A stretch of 64,000 nt of DNA from Streptomyces sp. RB17 (GTDB taxonomy: Bacteria; Actinomycetota; Actinomycetes; Streptomycetales; Streptomycetaceae): contig NZ_WEGL01000002.1 in assembly GCF_009604455.1 (NCBI RefSeq), positions 248,001-312,000 of the forward strand, written 5' to 3'. A program made the position numbers and the translations under genes. The notes beneath the pieces were generated by a model that made no database searches, had not been told where the DNA came from, and saw nothing but the letters and a program-made list of their open reading frames with translations. This document shows positions 32,925 through 41,638 of the stretch, in pieces (within the stretch, counting starts at the first letter, position 1; each line of letters starts with the position of its first letter).

Positions 32925-34370
32925 TCACGCCCCCGCGGCAGCCCCCAGCTCCAGCACGGTCCGCGCGGCCGATTCCAGTGCGAGGGTCATCGAGCCGCCG
33001 TTGGGCTCGAACGAGGTGTGGTCACCGGCGAAGTGCAGCCGGCCCTCCGGCCGGCGCATGGCCGGCATGAGGGAGCTGTGTCCCACTTCGGGCAGGATGT
33101 AGGCGCCCTCGACGTACGGCTGCCGGTCCCAGACCACCGAGGTGCCGGTCTCGAAGTGCTCACGGGCGCCCGGCAGCATCCGCTCGACCTGGTCCAGGGC
33201 GAAGCGGACCCGCTCCTCGGGGCTGAGCACGGCGAGGGCCCGGGCGTGCCAGCCGGTGATCAGGCACTCCAGTATCTTGCGGGGCCCGGGCAGCCGGGGC
33301 GTGGCGTCCCGCACCCAGCGCACCGGCAGATCGGTGGAGAAGCTCGCGTTGTCCTGGGGCCAGAACTGCCGGCGCATCTGCAGGTAGATGCGCACGATGG
33401 ACGAGTACGTCACCCGGCGCATGGCGTCCCGCTTGGCCGCGGACAGCCCGGCGTCCGTGAAGTCGATGTGCCGGATCGCGCTGAACGGCACGGTCACCAC
33501 CACGCGTTCCGCGTCCAGGGTGTGCATCCGGGTGCCGTCCAGGAAGGTGACCCGCGCGCCGTCGTCGTGCTGGGTCACCCGCACCACCGGAGCGCGATAG
33601 CGGATGCGGTCCTTCAGCCGTGCGGCGAACGCCCGCGGGAAGCGGTCCGTGCCGCCCCTCACCTTCGACCACCGGGCGTCGGCGTTGGCCAGCGAGTGCG
33701 GGCCGGCTTCGTGCCGCAGCCAGGACAGGGCGGAGGCGGTCTTGAGGTCCCCTCCGCGCATCTCCAGGAAGTGCGGCTCCACCAGGTCGATCGCCGTCGG
33801 CGAGGCGCCGCGCCCGGTCAGCACCTCGTGGACCGACCGCCGGTCGTACGGCGCGAGGAGTGGCGTCGGCGCCCAGTCGGCCGCCGTGATGTCGGGCTCC
33901 AGTGCCTCGTAGGTGCGGCGCACGTACCGGTCGATCATGTCGGCGACGCTCAGCCCCTTCTCGTGCGGAGCCAGGGGCAGTCCGGCGCGGTCGAGGGAGT
34001 CGGCGTCGGGACCGAAGAAGCCGCCGCCGGCGAAGTACGAGAACCGTGTGCCGACCAGGTCGGCCGTGTCGAGTTCCACCCCCAGCTCGCGCAGATAGTG
34101 CATCGCGTAGTGGCAGTGCGGCGTGAGGGTCATCGCGCCGGCCTCGGCGTACAGCCCGTCGGCGAAGGGGGCGCGCAGCGTGTACGCCCGTCCTCCCGGC
34201 CGGTCCGACGCCTCCAGCACGGTGACGTCACCGCCCCGCTCGGCCAGTTCGTACGCCACGGCGAGGCCCGACAGACCCGCACCGACGACGACGACCCGGC
34301 CCGGCACCCGTAACCCCGGCATCCCCTGGTCGAACGCCCGGCGCACGTCCGTCTGCGTCAGCTCGGACAT
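32925..34370 (-). CDS. flavin monoamine oxidase family protein
   Basis: A 481-residue FAD amine oxidase. The dinucleotide-binding motif is VVVVGAGLSGLAVAYELAERG (near residue 20), followed by L-E-A-S-D-R-P-G-G-R. The C-terminal FAD contact is H-F-A-G-D-H-T-S near residue 450. It probably oxidises an amino acid or cyclic amine. The ATG at 34370 gives 6-9 nt spacing to GGAGGGG; a second ATG at 34376 is too close. It ends next to the MITE-like element at the cluster edge, so membership in the PBD cluster is uncertain. Confidence 0.88.
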   Translation of the reverse strand: MSELTQTDVRRAFDQGMPGLRVPGRVVVVGAGLSGLAVAYELAERGGDVTVLEASDRPGGRAYTLRAPFADGLYAEAGAMTLTPHCHYAMHYLRELGVELDTADLVGTRFSYFAGGGFFGPDADSLDRAGLPLAPHEKGLSVADMIDRYVRRTYEALEPDITAADWAPTPLLAPYDRRSVHEVLTGRGASPTAIDLVEPHFLEMRGGDLKTASALSWLRHEAGPHSLANADARWSKVRGGTDRFPRAFAARLKDRIRYRAPVVRVTQHDDGARVTFLDGTRMHTLDAERVVVTVPFSAIRHIDFTDAGLSAAKRDAMRRVTYSSIVRIYLQMRRQFWPQDNASFSTDLPVRWVRDATPRLPGPRKILECLITGWHARALAVLSPEERVRFALDQVERMLPGAREHFETGTSVVWDRQPYVEGAYILPEVGHSSLMPAMRRPEGRLHFAGDHTSFEPNGGSMTLALESAARTVLELGAAAGA

Positions 34371-34409
34371 GGACATCTCCCCTCCGTCGTGACCGCTCAC
34401 GGTTCACCC

Positions 34410-34435
34410 ATATGATTGAAAACAGGAAATCATAT
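34410..34435. promoter_or_regulatory. 8-bp inverted repeat in AT-rich gap, candidate operator
   Basis: ATATGATT (34410-34417) and AATCATAT (34428-34435) form a perfect inverted repeat with a 10-nt spacer. It lies in the 178-bp gap between the divergent amine oxidase and NmrA-like genes. The strong local AT content marks it as promoter or operator DNA. The regulator is unknown; TetR- or MarR-type proteins bind sites of this form. Confidence 0.5.
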
Positions 34436-34548
34436 TCGGGCTCGATGTGGCGATGCGTCCCCTCGTCAAGGCGAACTGATTGCCCCAGGGAATGCGATGA
34501 CTTCTCCGGCTGGTCGTTTCCTCCCGCCCCGGCCGTCGTTCAGGAGGC

Positions 34549-35391
34549 ATGAGCACCACACCGATCCTCGTCATCGGAGCCACCGGCTCCGCGGGCCGAC
34601 GTGTCGCCGCGCATCTGCGGAAGCTGGGCGCGCCGGTCAGGGCCGCCTCCCGGCGCGGCGCCGTCCCGTTCGACTGGCACGACCGCGGCACCTGGGAGCC
34701 GGTCCTGCGCGGCGCCGGCCGCATGTTCCTGATGGCCCCCGACGGCATCCCGGTCGACCCGGACTTCGTCGCCCTGGCGGCGGACCTGGGCGTCGGTCAC
34801 GTCGTCCTGCTCTCCAGCCGCGCCATCGAGGCGATGGGGGACCAGCGGCTTCTCGACGCCGAGGACATCGTCAAGAAGTCCGGGACCGCCTGGACGATCC
34901 TGCGCGTCGACTGGTTCGACCAGAACTTCGACGAGGGCCCCTTCCGCGCGTCGGTGCTCGCCGGGGAACTGGCCGTACCGGTCGGGGACTGCCGTCAGGG
35001 CTTCGTGGACCTGGACGACGTCGGAGAGGTGGCCGCCCGGGTGCTGACGGAGACCGGGCACGCCGGCCGGTCGTACGAGCTGACCGGGCCGCAGGCGCTG
35101 TCTTTCCACGAGGCGTGCGCCGTCATCGAGGAGGTCTCCGGCCGGCCCGTCAGGTTCCACGGCGGCGAGGACGCCTACCGTGCCGCGCAGGCCGCCCTCG
35201 GCCGGCCGGCGGAGGCGATCGAGCGGGACGTCGCCGCCTTTGCCGCACTCCGCGCCCTGGGCGACACCGAGCCGCTCGACACCGTGCCCCGGCTGATCGG
35301 GCGCCCCGCCCGCAGCTTGCGGGAGTACGCCGCCGCGGCGGCGGCCGGCGGCTGCTGGCGCCGCACTCCGGGCGCAGCCGCGACGCCCTGA
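34549..35391 (+). CDS. NmrA-like NAD(P)-binding reductase/regulator
   Basis: A 280-residue atypical SDR of the NmrA/HSCARG type. The N-terminal motif is ILVIGATGSAGRRVA, then V-V-L-L-S-S-R-A-I near residue 83 and T-I-L-R-V-D-W-F-D-Q-N-F near 120. The C-terminal third (about 165-260) resembles substrate-binding domains of quinone-type reductases. AGGAGG ends only 1 nt before the ATG at 34549, unusually tight, yet no better start is available. The substrate is unknown. Confidence 0.82.
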   Translation: MSTTPILVIGATGSAGRRVAAHLRKLGAPVRAASRRGAVPFDWHDRGTWEPVLRGAGRMFLMAPDGIPVDPDFVALAADLGVGHVVLLSSRAIEAMGDQRLLDAEDIVKKSGTAWTILRVDWFDQNFDEGPFRASVLAGELAVPVGDCRQGFVDLDDVGEVAARVLTETGHAGRSYELTGPQALSFHEACAVIEEVSGRPVRFHGGEDAYRAAQAALGRPAEAIERDVAAFAALRALGDTEPLDTVPRLIGRPARSLREYAAAAAAGGCWRRTPGAAATP

Positions 35392-35425
35392 CGCCCGCGA
35401 AGGGTCCCGGCGCCGGGCGCTGGGG

Positions 35426-36847
35426 CTACGCCTCGCGTCGCTGCCGGCGAGCCGCCATCACCGCGTAGACCAGGATGCCGACGAACAGGAACAGCACGCC
35501 CTGGTACACCGCCGCGTAACCGGCGCCGGCCATCAGCCAGACGGAGAACGCGGCCGCGATCACGGTGATCACCGAGTCCCGCACCAGGCGTCCCCGGTCC
35601 ACCGACCGGCCGGAGACCAGGTGGAACAGCTGCGCCGCCGTCGCCAGCAGGTACGGCACGGTCGCGGTGAACGTGGTGACGAGGACCAGGACGTCGAACA
35701 CCTTCGCCGAGCCCGACAGGTAGTTGTAGGCCGTGAGCAGGGAGGAGAGGACGACCGTGACGCCGACGCCCACCGTCGGCACGCCCCGGCGGCGGCGCGC
35801 GAAGGCGGCCGGGAACAGACCGTCCTCGGCCGCGGCGTAGGGAGTCTGCGCGCTCAGCAGCGTCCAGCCGTTGAGGCAGCCGGTCATCGACACCAGCGCC
35901 GCCAGCGCCACCGCCGTACCGCCCCAGCCGCCCCCGAACATCGTGTTCACGGCGTCGGAGAAGGGGGCCGTGGAGGTCACCAGCCGGTTGTGCGCGACCG
36001 TGCCGAAGACGGACAGCGTGCCCAGCAGATAGACCAGTGCGGCGCCCGCGGTGCCGATCACGGTGGCGCGCCCCACGTTGCGGCGCGCGTTCCTGACCTC
36101 CCCGGCGCTCACGGCGGCGGACTCCACCCCGAGGTAGGAGAAGAGCAGCAGCGCGGCGGAGGCGGAGACGGCACCCACGGCGCTGTGACCACTGGCGTTG
36201 AAGGGCCCGAGCCGGGACGGGTCGAAGAAGAACAGACCGCCGACCGCGACGAGCAGCAGCGGCACGAACTTCAGCACCGTCGAAACCAGCTGGACCGCGC
36301 CCACGTACCGGGTTCCGGCGAAGTTGGCGAGGGCGGGCAGCCACTGGAGCAGCAGGGCGGCCAGACACGCCGTCCATTTGTGGTCGTTGACCGGGATCAG
36401 CACGTCCAGGTAGCCGACGGCGGCGACGGCGAGTGCCGCGTTCGACACCCAGGTGGTGATCCAGTACGCCCAGGCGGCGAGGAACCCGGCGAAGTCACCG
36501 AAGGCCTCGCGGGCGTAGACATAGGGCCCGCCGGTACGCGGGTCGCGCGCGGCGAGCCGGCCGAAGACCAGCGCGAGCGCGATGGCACCCACGGTCAGCA
36601 CTCCGAAGGCGACCAGGCTGACCCAGCCGTACGGGGCGATGGAGGCGGGGAGCAGGAAGATGCCGCCGCCGATGATGTTGCCCATGACCAGCGCGGTGGC
36701 GACCGGCAGGCCGAAGCGGCGGGCGTGCTTGCCGGGGGCACCGTGGCCGTCGATGACGTCGGTGGTCTCGTGAAGGTCTGCGACGGTGGCCTTGAGGTCC
36801 TCGGAGGAGGCCGGAGCCGGCTGGGGGGCGGTTCCGGTGACGTGCAT
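35426..36847 (-). CDS. APC family amino acid permease
   Basis: A 473-residue transporter with about 12 hydrophobic helices. The first carries the APC signature V-M-G-N-I-I-G-G-G-I-F-L-L-P-A near residue 50. It resembles basic amino acid/polyamine antiporters (ArcD/AdiC/CadB-like). ATG at 36847 follows AGAGGCG. It lies 0.7 kb from the hydroxyproline catabolic operon, separated by one small gene on the other strand, and could import hydroxyproline or a related amino acid, but that is inference from location. Confidence 0.87.
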   Translation of the reverse strand: MHVTGTAPQPAPASSEDLKATVADLHETTDVIDGHGAPGKHARRFGLPVATALVMGNIIGGGIFLLPASIAPYGWVSLVAFGVLTVGAIALALVFGRLAARDPRTGGPYVYAREAFGDFAGFLAAWAYWITTWVSNAALAVAAVGYLDVLIPVNDHKWTACLAALLLQWLPALANFAGTRYVGAVQLVSTVLKFVPLLLVAVGGLFFFDPSRLGPFNASGHSAVGAVSASAALLLFSYLGVESAAVSAGEVRNARRNVGRATVIGTAGAALVYLLGTLSVFGTVAHNRLVTSTAPFSDAVNTMFGGGWGGTAVALAALVSMTGCLNGWTLLSAQTPYAAAEDGLFPAAFARRRRGVPTVGVGVTVVLSSLLTAYNYLSGSAKVFDVLVLVTTFTATVPYLLATAAQLFHLVSGRSVDRGRLVRDSVITVIAAAFSVWLMAGAGYAAVYQGVLFLFVGILVYAVMAARRQRREA

Positions 36848-36983
36848 GGGTGGTGCGCCTCTCATCGAACAGGTGTCCCAGGATCGCCGGGACCCGGCCA
36901 TGGTCCGGGATGCCCCCGCCCGCCGCAAAATCACCGTTTCTTGTGCCGTCCGGGCCGGTGGAAAGCGGAAAAAGTGCAATGAC

Positions 36984-37547
36984 ATGGCCTTCGCACCGCG
37001 AGATGTCCGGCGCCAGGACCCACGCGGGAGGCTCCCTGTCCCGGCGGGCCGGCGTGCCCGAGGAGTGGCTGCGGGGCGTGCTCACCCGGCCTCACCCACG
37101 CTGCTGCGGCGGCTCGGCCCGTGGAACCCCTGGGCCGGCAACCTGGTCCCGGACCTCGTGCGGCACGCCGTGGAGCGGTCGCCGGACGGCATCCGTGCCC
37201 TGCGCGAGTTCGTGGCGTCCCTGCCACAGCACAAGCCCGTGGTTCGGACGGAGGAGAACCGCGAGACTTCCGCGCCGGTGACCCCGTCGTACGCCGGGGC
37301 GACCGGTCCCGGCGCGCTGCTGATGCTTCTGGTGCACAACCGGAACCTGGGGCTCGTGGCCACGGCGAAGGCGTTCGCGCCGGCGGTCACCTCCATGCCG
37401 CCGGACCTGGCCGCGCTGACCGGCGCCCCGGTGGCCGGGACGCGGACGACGGCCGCGGGGCCCGGCGAGCTGCTCTCCGAGGTGTGGTGGCTCACCGACG
37501 GCCAGTTGCGCCAGGTGATCGAGATCGCCGGTGCGCAGGCGTCCTAG
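36984..37547 (+). CDS. hypothetical protein
   Basis: A possible 187-residue protein with no recognised family. The second half (from about residue 55) looks like a globular helical domain (V-R-H-A-V-E-R-S-P-D-G-I-R-A-L-R-E-F-V). The first 50 residues are Arg/Pro/Gly-rich and look like out-of-frame sequence, so the true gene may start later or be frameshifted. The ribosome-binding site is weak. It overlaps the GntR gene by 4 nt tail-to-tail and is divergent from the APC permease. Confidence 0.4.
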   Translation: MAFAPRDVRRQDPRGRLPVPAGRRARGVAAGRAHPASPTLLRRLGPWNPWAGNLVPDLVRHAVERSPDGIRALREFVASLPQHKPVVRTEENRETSAPVTPSYAGATGPGALLMLLVHNRNLGLVATAKAFAPAVTSMPPDLAALTGAPVAGTRTTAAGPGELLSEVWWLTDGQLRQVIEIAGAQAS

Positions 37548-38245
37548 TCCTCGCCGCCGGCCCACAGGCTGCGCACATGCCCCAGGTGCCGGGTCATGAT
37601 CGCGTGTACGGCCTTCTCGTCCCGTTCGAGAAGGGCGTCGAGGAGCTCCAGGTGCTCCTCGGCCGAGGCGAGCAGTCGGCCGGCCTCGACCAGGGCCGTC
37701 AGTCCGTAGAGGCGGGAGCGTTTGCGCAGGTCTGCGACCACCTCGACCAGGTGGGTGTTGCCCGCGAGGGCGAGCAGGCCGAGGTGGAAGCGGGTGTCGG
37801 CCTCGACATAGGCGATCAGGTCGCCCGCCACCGCCGCCGTGACGATCTCGCGGGCCGCCGGGCGCAGCGCCTCCAGCGAGACACGGTCGGCGGTGCGGGC
37901 CAGTGCGACCACGGTCGGGATCTCGATGAGGGCGCGGATGTGCGTGAATTCGTCGAGCTGCTTGTCGGAGACGGCCGTCACCCGGAAGCCCTTGTTCGGC
38001 ACGGTGTCGACCAGGCCCTCCTTGGCCAGGTCCAGCATCGCTTCCCGCACCGGCGTCGCCGAGACCCCGAAGCGGGCGGCGAGCGAGGGCGCGGAGTAGA
38101 CCTCGCCCGGCCGCAGTTCGCCGGCGATCAGCGCGGCGCGCAGCGCGTCGGCGACCCGCTCGCGGTAGCTGCTGCGCCGGCCGCCGAGCTGGGGGAGTGC
38201 GGGCATCTCCGTGCCGCGCGTGTCCTGTGCCATGTCACGCATCAC
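37544..38245 (-). CDS. GntR family regulator (FadR/FCD type)
   Basis: A protein of about 230 residues with an N-terminal winged helix (A-P-S-L-A-A-R-F-G-V-S-A-T-P-V-R-E-A-M near residue 55) and a C-terminal all-helical FCD ligand domain with the metal-binding pattern D-T-R-F-H, H-L and H. Three candidate ATGs lie at 38245, 38242 and 38233. It is the last gene of the hydroxyproline operon, 21 nt after the epimerase, and is probably its regulator. TGTGACAT-type palindromes in the operon are candidate binding sites. Confidence 0.88.
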   Translation of the reverse strand: MMRDMAQDTRGTEMPALPQLGGRRSSYRERVADALRAALIAGELRPGEVYSAPSLAARFGVSATPVREAMLDLAKEGLVDTVPNKGFRVTAVSDKQLDEFTHIRALIEIPTVVALARTADRVSLEALRPAAREIVTAAVAGDLIAYVEADTRFHLGLLALAGNTHLVEVVADLRKRSRLYGLTALVEAGRLLASAEEHLELLDALLERDEKAVHAIMTRHLGHVRSLWAGGED

Positions 38246-38266
38246 CGGGTGAGTCTAGAGGACGGT

Positions 38267-39268
38267 CTAGAGGACGAAGCCCTCCGGGAAGGGGTCGGTG
38301 GGGTCCAGGAGGTACTGGGCGGTGCCGGTGATCCAGGCGCGGCCGGTGAAGCTGGGCAGGACCGCGGGGACGCCCGCGACGTCCGTCGTGCCGAGCAGCC
38401 GTCCGGTGAAGCGGGTGCCGATGAAGGACTCGTTCACGAACTCGGTGTGCAACGGCAGTTCGCCGCGCGCGTGCAGCTGCGCCATGCGCGCGCTGGTGCC
38501 CGTACCGCAGGGGGAGCGGTCGAACCAGCCAGGGTGGATGACCATCGCGTGGCGCGAGTGGCGTGCCGTGGCGCCGGGCGCGTAGAGGTGGACATGGTGG
38601 CAGCCCCGGATGGAGGGGTCCTCCGGATGCACCGGTTCCGCCTCGGAGTTGATCGCGTCCATGAGCGTCAGACCGGCCGCGAGGATGTCGTCCTTGCGGG
38701 CGCGCTCGAAGGGCAGCCCGAAGGCGTCGAGCGGGAGGATCGCGTAGAAGTTGCCGCCGTAGGCGAGGTCGTAGGTGACCGTGCGCCCGTCGGGCAGGGT
38801 GATCTTGCGGTCCAGGGCGACGGCGAACGACGGCACGTTCCGCAGGGTCACGTTCCGCGCGGCCCCGTCCTCCACCGCCACCTCGGCGATCACCGGACCC
38901 GCCGGGGTGTCGAGCCGGATGGTGGTCACCGGCTCCACCACCTCCACCATGCCCGTCTCGACCAGGACGGTCGCCACCCCGATGGTGCCGTGCCCGCACA
39001 TCGGCAGATGGCCGGAGACCTCGATGTAGAGGACGCCCCAGTCGCAGTCGGGCCGGCTCGGCGGCTGCAGGATCGCGCCGCTCATCGCGGAGTGGCCCCG
39101 CGGCTCGTTCATCAGCAACTGCTTGATGGGGTCGCGGTGTTCACGGAAGTACAGCCGCCGCTCGTTCATCGTCGCACCCGGCACGGTGCCGATCCCGCCG
39201 GTGATCACCCGGGTCGGCATGCCCTCGGTGTGCGAGTCGACGGCGTGCAGGACGAGCTTGCTGCGCAT
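38267..39268 (-). CDS. proline racemase family, probable 4-hydroxyproline 2-epimerase
   Basis: A 333-residue proline racemase/hydroxyproline epimerase. Both catalytic cysteines are present: in M-C-G-H-G-T near residue 91 and in S-P-C-G-T-G-T-S-A near residue 253. A two-Cys enzyme next to D-hydroxyproline dehydrogenase-type genes indicates conversion of trans-4-hydroxy-L-proline to cis-4-hydroxy-D-proline, rather than proline racemisation or dehydration (dehydratases have Thr in place of one Cys). The stop codon lies in a 12-nt direct duplication (about 38252-38275). Confidence 0.9.
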   Translation of the reverse strand: MRSKLVLHAVDSHTEGMPTRVITGGIGTVPGATMNERRLYFREHRDPIKQLLMNEPRGHSAMSGAILQPPSRPDCDWGVLYIEVSGHLPMCGHGTIGVATVLVETGMVEVVEPVTTIRLDTPAGPVIAEVAVEDGAARNVTLRNVPSFAVALDRKITLPDGRTVTYDLAYGGNFYAILPLDAFGLPFERARKDDILAAGLTLMDAINSEAEPVHPEDPSIRGCHHVHLYAPGATARHSRHAMVIHPGWFDRSPCGTGTSARMAQLHARGELPLHTEFVNESFIGTRFTGRLLGTTDVAGVPAVLPSFTGRAWITGTAQYLLDPTDPFPEGFVL

Positions 39269-39289
39269 GGTCCGACTCCCTTCTCCGGC

Positions 39290-40186
39290 TTATCCGAGGC
39301 CCGCGGCGACGGCCTTCTCGGTGGCCGCGCGGACCGCCGCCTCCTGCTCGGGGAGCAGCGGGACGCGCGGCGGGCGCACCGGGCCGCCGTACCGGCCGAC
39401 GACGTCCATCGACAGCTTGATCGCCTGGACGAACTCCACCCGGGAGTCCCAGCGAAGCAGCGGGTGGAGCTGCCGGTACAGGGGGAGCGCGGTGGTGAGG
39501 TCGCCGGCCAGCGCGGCGCGGTACAGCTCCACCGAGGCCCGGGGGAGGGCGTTCGGATATCCGGCCACCCAGCCCTTGGCGCCCGCCACCGCCAGCTCCA
39601 GCAGGACGTCGTCGGCGCCGATCAACAGGTCCAGGTCCGGGGCGAGTTCGGCGATGCGGTAGGCCCGGCGGACGTCACCGGAGAACTCCTTGACGCCATG
39701 GATGTGGCCCTCGCCGTGCAGCCGGGCGAGGAGTTCGGGCACCAGGTCGACCTTGGTGTCGATCGGGTTGTTGTACGCCACCACCGGCAGGCCCGCGCGC
39801 GCGACCTCGGTGTAGTGGGCGAGCACGGAACGCTCGTCGGCGCGGTAGGCGTTGGGCGGCAGCAGCATCACCGACGCGCAGCCGGCCTCGCCCGCCCGCT
39901 CGGCCCAGCTCCGCGCCTCCGCCGAGCCGTACGCGGCGACGCCCGGCATCACCCGCTCGCCGCCGATCGCCGCCACGGCCGTCTCCACCACCCGGGCGCG
40001 CTCCTCGGCGGTGAGCACCTGGTACTCGCCGAGCGAGCCGTTCGGTACGACGCCGTCACATCCGTTGGCCACCAGCCAGGCGCAGTGCTCGGCATAGCGG
40101 GCGTAGTCGATCGAGAGGTCCGCGCGAAGGGGCAGCGCGGTGGCGACGAGGACGCCGCGCCAGGGACGGTTCTGCGGGTCGGTCAT
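39290..40186 (-). CDS. DapA/NanA family lyase, probable pyrroline hydroxycarboxylate deaminase
   Basis: A 298-residue (beta/alpha)8 class I aldolase-like protein. It shows N-G-S-L-G-E-Y in place of the G-T-T-G-E motif near residue 50, the Tyr of V-V-A-Y-N-N-P near 137 and the Schiff-base Lys in G-V-K-E-F-S-G-D near 164. In hydroxyproline catabolism a DapA homologue deaminates 1-pyrroline-4-hydroxy-2-carboxylate to 2-oxoglutarate semialdehyde. That fits the epimerase and dehydrogenase neighbours better than lysine synthesis. It lies 42 nt after the upstream flavoprotein gene and 21 nt before the epimerase. Confidence 0.85.
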   Translation of the reverse strand: MTDPQNRPWRGVLVATALPLRADLSIDYARYAEHCAWLVANGCDGVVPNGSLGEYQVLTAEERARVVETAVAAIGGERVMPGVAAYGSAEARSWAERAGEAGCASVMLLPPNAYRADERSVLAHYTEVARAGLPVVAYNNPIDTKVDLVPELLARLHGEGHIHGVKEFSGDVRRAYRIAELAPDLDLLIGADDVLLELAVAGAKGWVAGYPNALPRASVELYRAALAGDLTTALPLYRQLHPLLRWDSRVEFVQAIKLSMDVVGRYGGPVRPPRVPLLPEQEAAVRAATEKAVAAGLG

Positions 40187-40220
40187 GAAGGGTCCCCCAT
40201 CGATAGGGCGTTCATGGGAT

Positions 40221-40232
40221 GTGACATGTCAC
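40221..40232. promoter_or_regulatory. perfect 12-bp palindrome, candidate GntR operator
   Basis: GTGACATGTCAC is a perfect palindrome about 35-46 nt upstream of the DapA-like start, partly overlapping the stop of the preceding gene. The sequence ATGTCACAT recurs at 43109-43117 just upstream of the first gene of the operon. Both are plausible sites for the GntR protein encoded at the operon's end. Confidence 0.5.
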
Positions 40233-41638
40233 TGTGCTTCGGCTGATGGGTCGTCGGGCAGGTCCGCCAGGACACCGAGCGGCACCGGCCGGGCGAAGGG
40301 ACGGCGGCCCGGAGAGAGCGGGCATCCGGTCAGGCCGGCCACCGCGGGCGCGCACATCCGGCCCTGGCACCAGCCCATCCCGGCCCGGGTGAGCAGCTTG
40401 GCGGTGCGCAGATCGCCCGCGCCGAGTGCGCCGGCGGCCGTACGGACCTGACCGGCGGTGACCTCCTCGCACCGGCACACCACCGTGTCGTCCGTGATCC
40501 GGCCCGCCCAGCCCGGGGGCGACGCGTACACCGTCTCCAGGGCCGCGAAGAAGGAGCGCTGCCGGGTCCTGGCCCGGGCGGCCGCCGCCCAGGAACGCGG
40601 GTCGGGCGCGTGGCCGCGCAGGCGGGCGGCGATGGAGCGGCCCGCGATGTGTCCCTCGGCGAGCGCGAGGTCCGCGCCGCCGATCCCGGTGGTCTCCCCG
40701 GCGGCCCAGACCCCGGGCACATCGGTGCGCTGCTCGTCGTCGACTCGTACGTCCGTGCCGGCCAGCGTGCAGCCGAGCGTCTCGGCGAGGTCGGTGTGCG
40801 GCAGCATGCCGTGGCCGACGGCGAGGGCGGCACAGGGGATACGGCGCGCGCTGCCGGGCCTGGTCCGCCCGTCCCGCTCCAGCGCGGCGACGGTGACCGC
40901 CTCCAGCCGGTCGGTGCCGTGCGCCTCCAGCACGGTGTGCCGGGGCAGCGTGCGTACCCTGTGCCGCAGCAACCGCCCCGCGTACCAGGCGCCTTCGGCG
41001 AGCTTGCCGGGTCCTGCCGCCACCAGGGCCGGAGTGCGGCGCAGTACGGCGCCTGGACCGGCGGACTCGACCAGCGCGGCCACCCGCGCCCCCGCCGCGG
41101 CGAGCCCCGTGGCCACCGGCAGCAGCAGCGGTCCGGTACCGGCGACCACGACCGTACGGCCGGGCAGCACCAGCCCGCCCTTGAGCATGGCCTGCGCGCC
41201 GCCCGCCGTGACGACACCGGGCAGCGTCCAGCCGGGGAAGGGCAGCACGCGCTCGTACCCGCCGGTGGCGAGCAGCACGGCGTCGGCGTGGACGGCGACC
41301 CCCTCCTCCTGCGCGGGGCCGCGCAGGGCGTGCACGGTGAACCCGCCGGACTCGCGCTGCACGCACCAGACATGATGATCCGTCAGGTGCGTGATGCGCC
41401 CGGCGGTGATGTGCCGGTCGAGGCCGTCGCGCAGCCGCTCCCAGGTGCGCCACTGGTGGTGCAGGGCCTCGGGACGGTGGGCGCCGAGGGCGCGGGCGGG
41501 CTGCCGGTGGAACTGGCCGCCCGCCTGCTCGGCCGCGTCGACGAGGGTGACCCGTACGCCACGGCCGGCCGCCGCCAGTGCCCCGGCGAGCCCCGCCGGG
41601 CCGGCCCCGACGACGGCGAGATGCGCGCGCTCAGTCAT
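40229..41638 (-). CDS. FAD/NAD-binding oxidoreductase with BFD-like [2Fe-2S] domain
   Basis: A 469-residue HcnB-like flavoprotein subunit. The FAD motif A-V-V-G-A-G-P-A-G-L-A is at residue 7 and a second nucleotide-binding region V-V-V-A-G-T-G-P-L lies near residue 155. C-terminal iron-sulfur cysteines occur as V-C-R-C-E-E-V and G-W-C-Q-G-R-M-C. With the small ferredoxin-like gene and the DAO-like gene it should form a heterotrimeric D-hydroxyproline dehydrogenase. It overlaps the ferredoxin-like gene by 8 nt. Confidence 0.88.
   Translation of the reverse strand: MTERAHLAVVGAGPAGLAGALAAAGRGVRVTLVDAAEQAGGQFHRQPARALGAHRPEALHHQWRTWERLRDGLDRHITAGRITHLTDHHVWCVQRESGGFTVHALRGPAQEEGVAVHADAVLLATGGYERVLPFPGWTLPGVVTAGGAQAMLKGGLVLPGRTVVVAGTGPLLLPVATGLAAAGARVAALVESAGPGAVLRRTPALVAAGPGKLAEGAWYAGRLLRHRVRTLPRHTVLEAHGTDRLEAVTVAALERDGRTRPGSARRIPCAALAVGHGMLPHTDLAETLGCTLAGTDVRVDDEQRTDVPGVWAAGETTGIGGADLALAEGHIAGRSIAARLRGHAPDPRSWAAAARARTRQRSFFAALETVYASPPGWAGRITDDTVVCRCEEVTAGQVRTAAGALGAGDLRTAKLLTRAGMGWCQGRMCAPAVAGLTGCPLSPGRRPFARPVPLGVLADLPDDPSAEAQ

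Noticed and set aside
37121..40246. A 1041-codon open frame antisense to the GntR, epimerase and DapA-like genes
   Set aside because: It spans three genes with clear catalytic motifs on the other strand and shows low-complexity composition.
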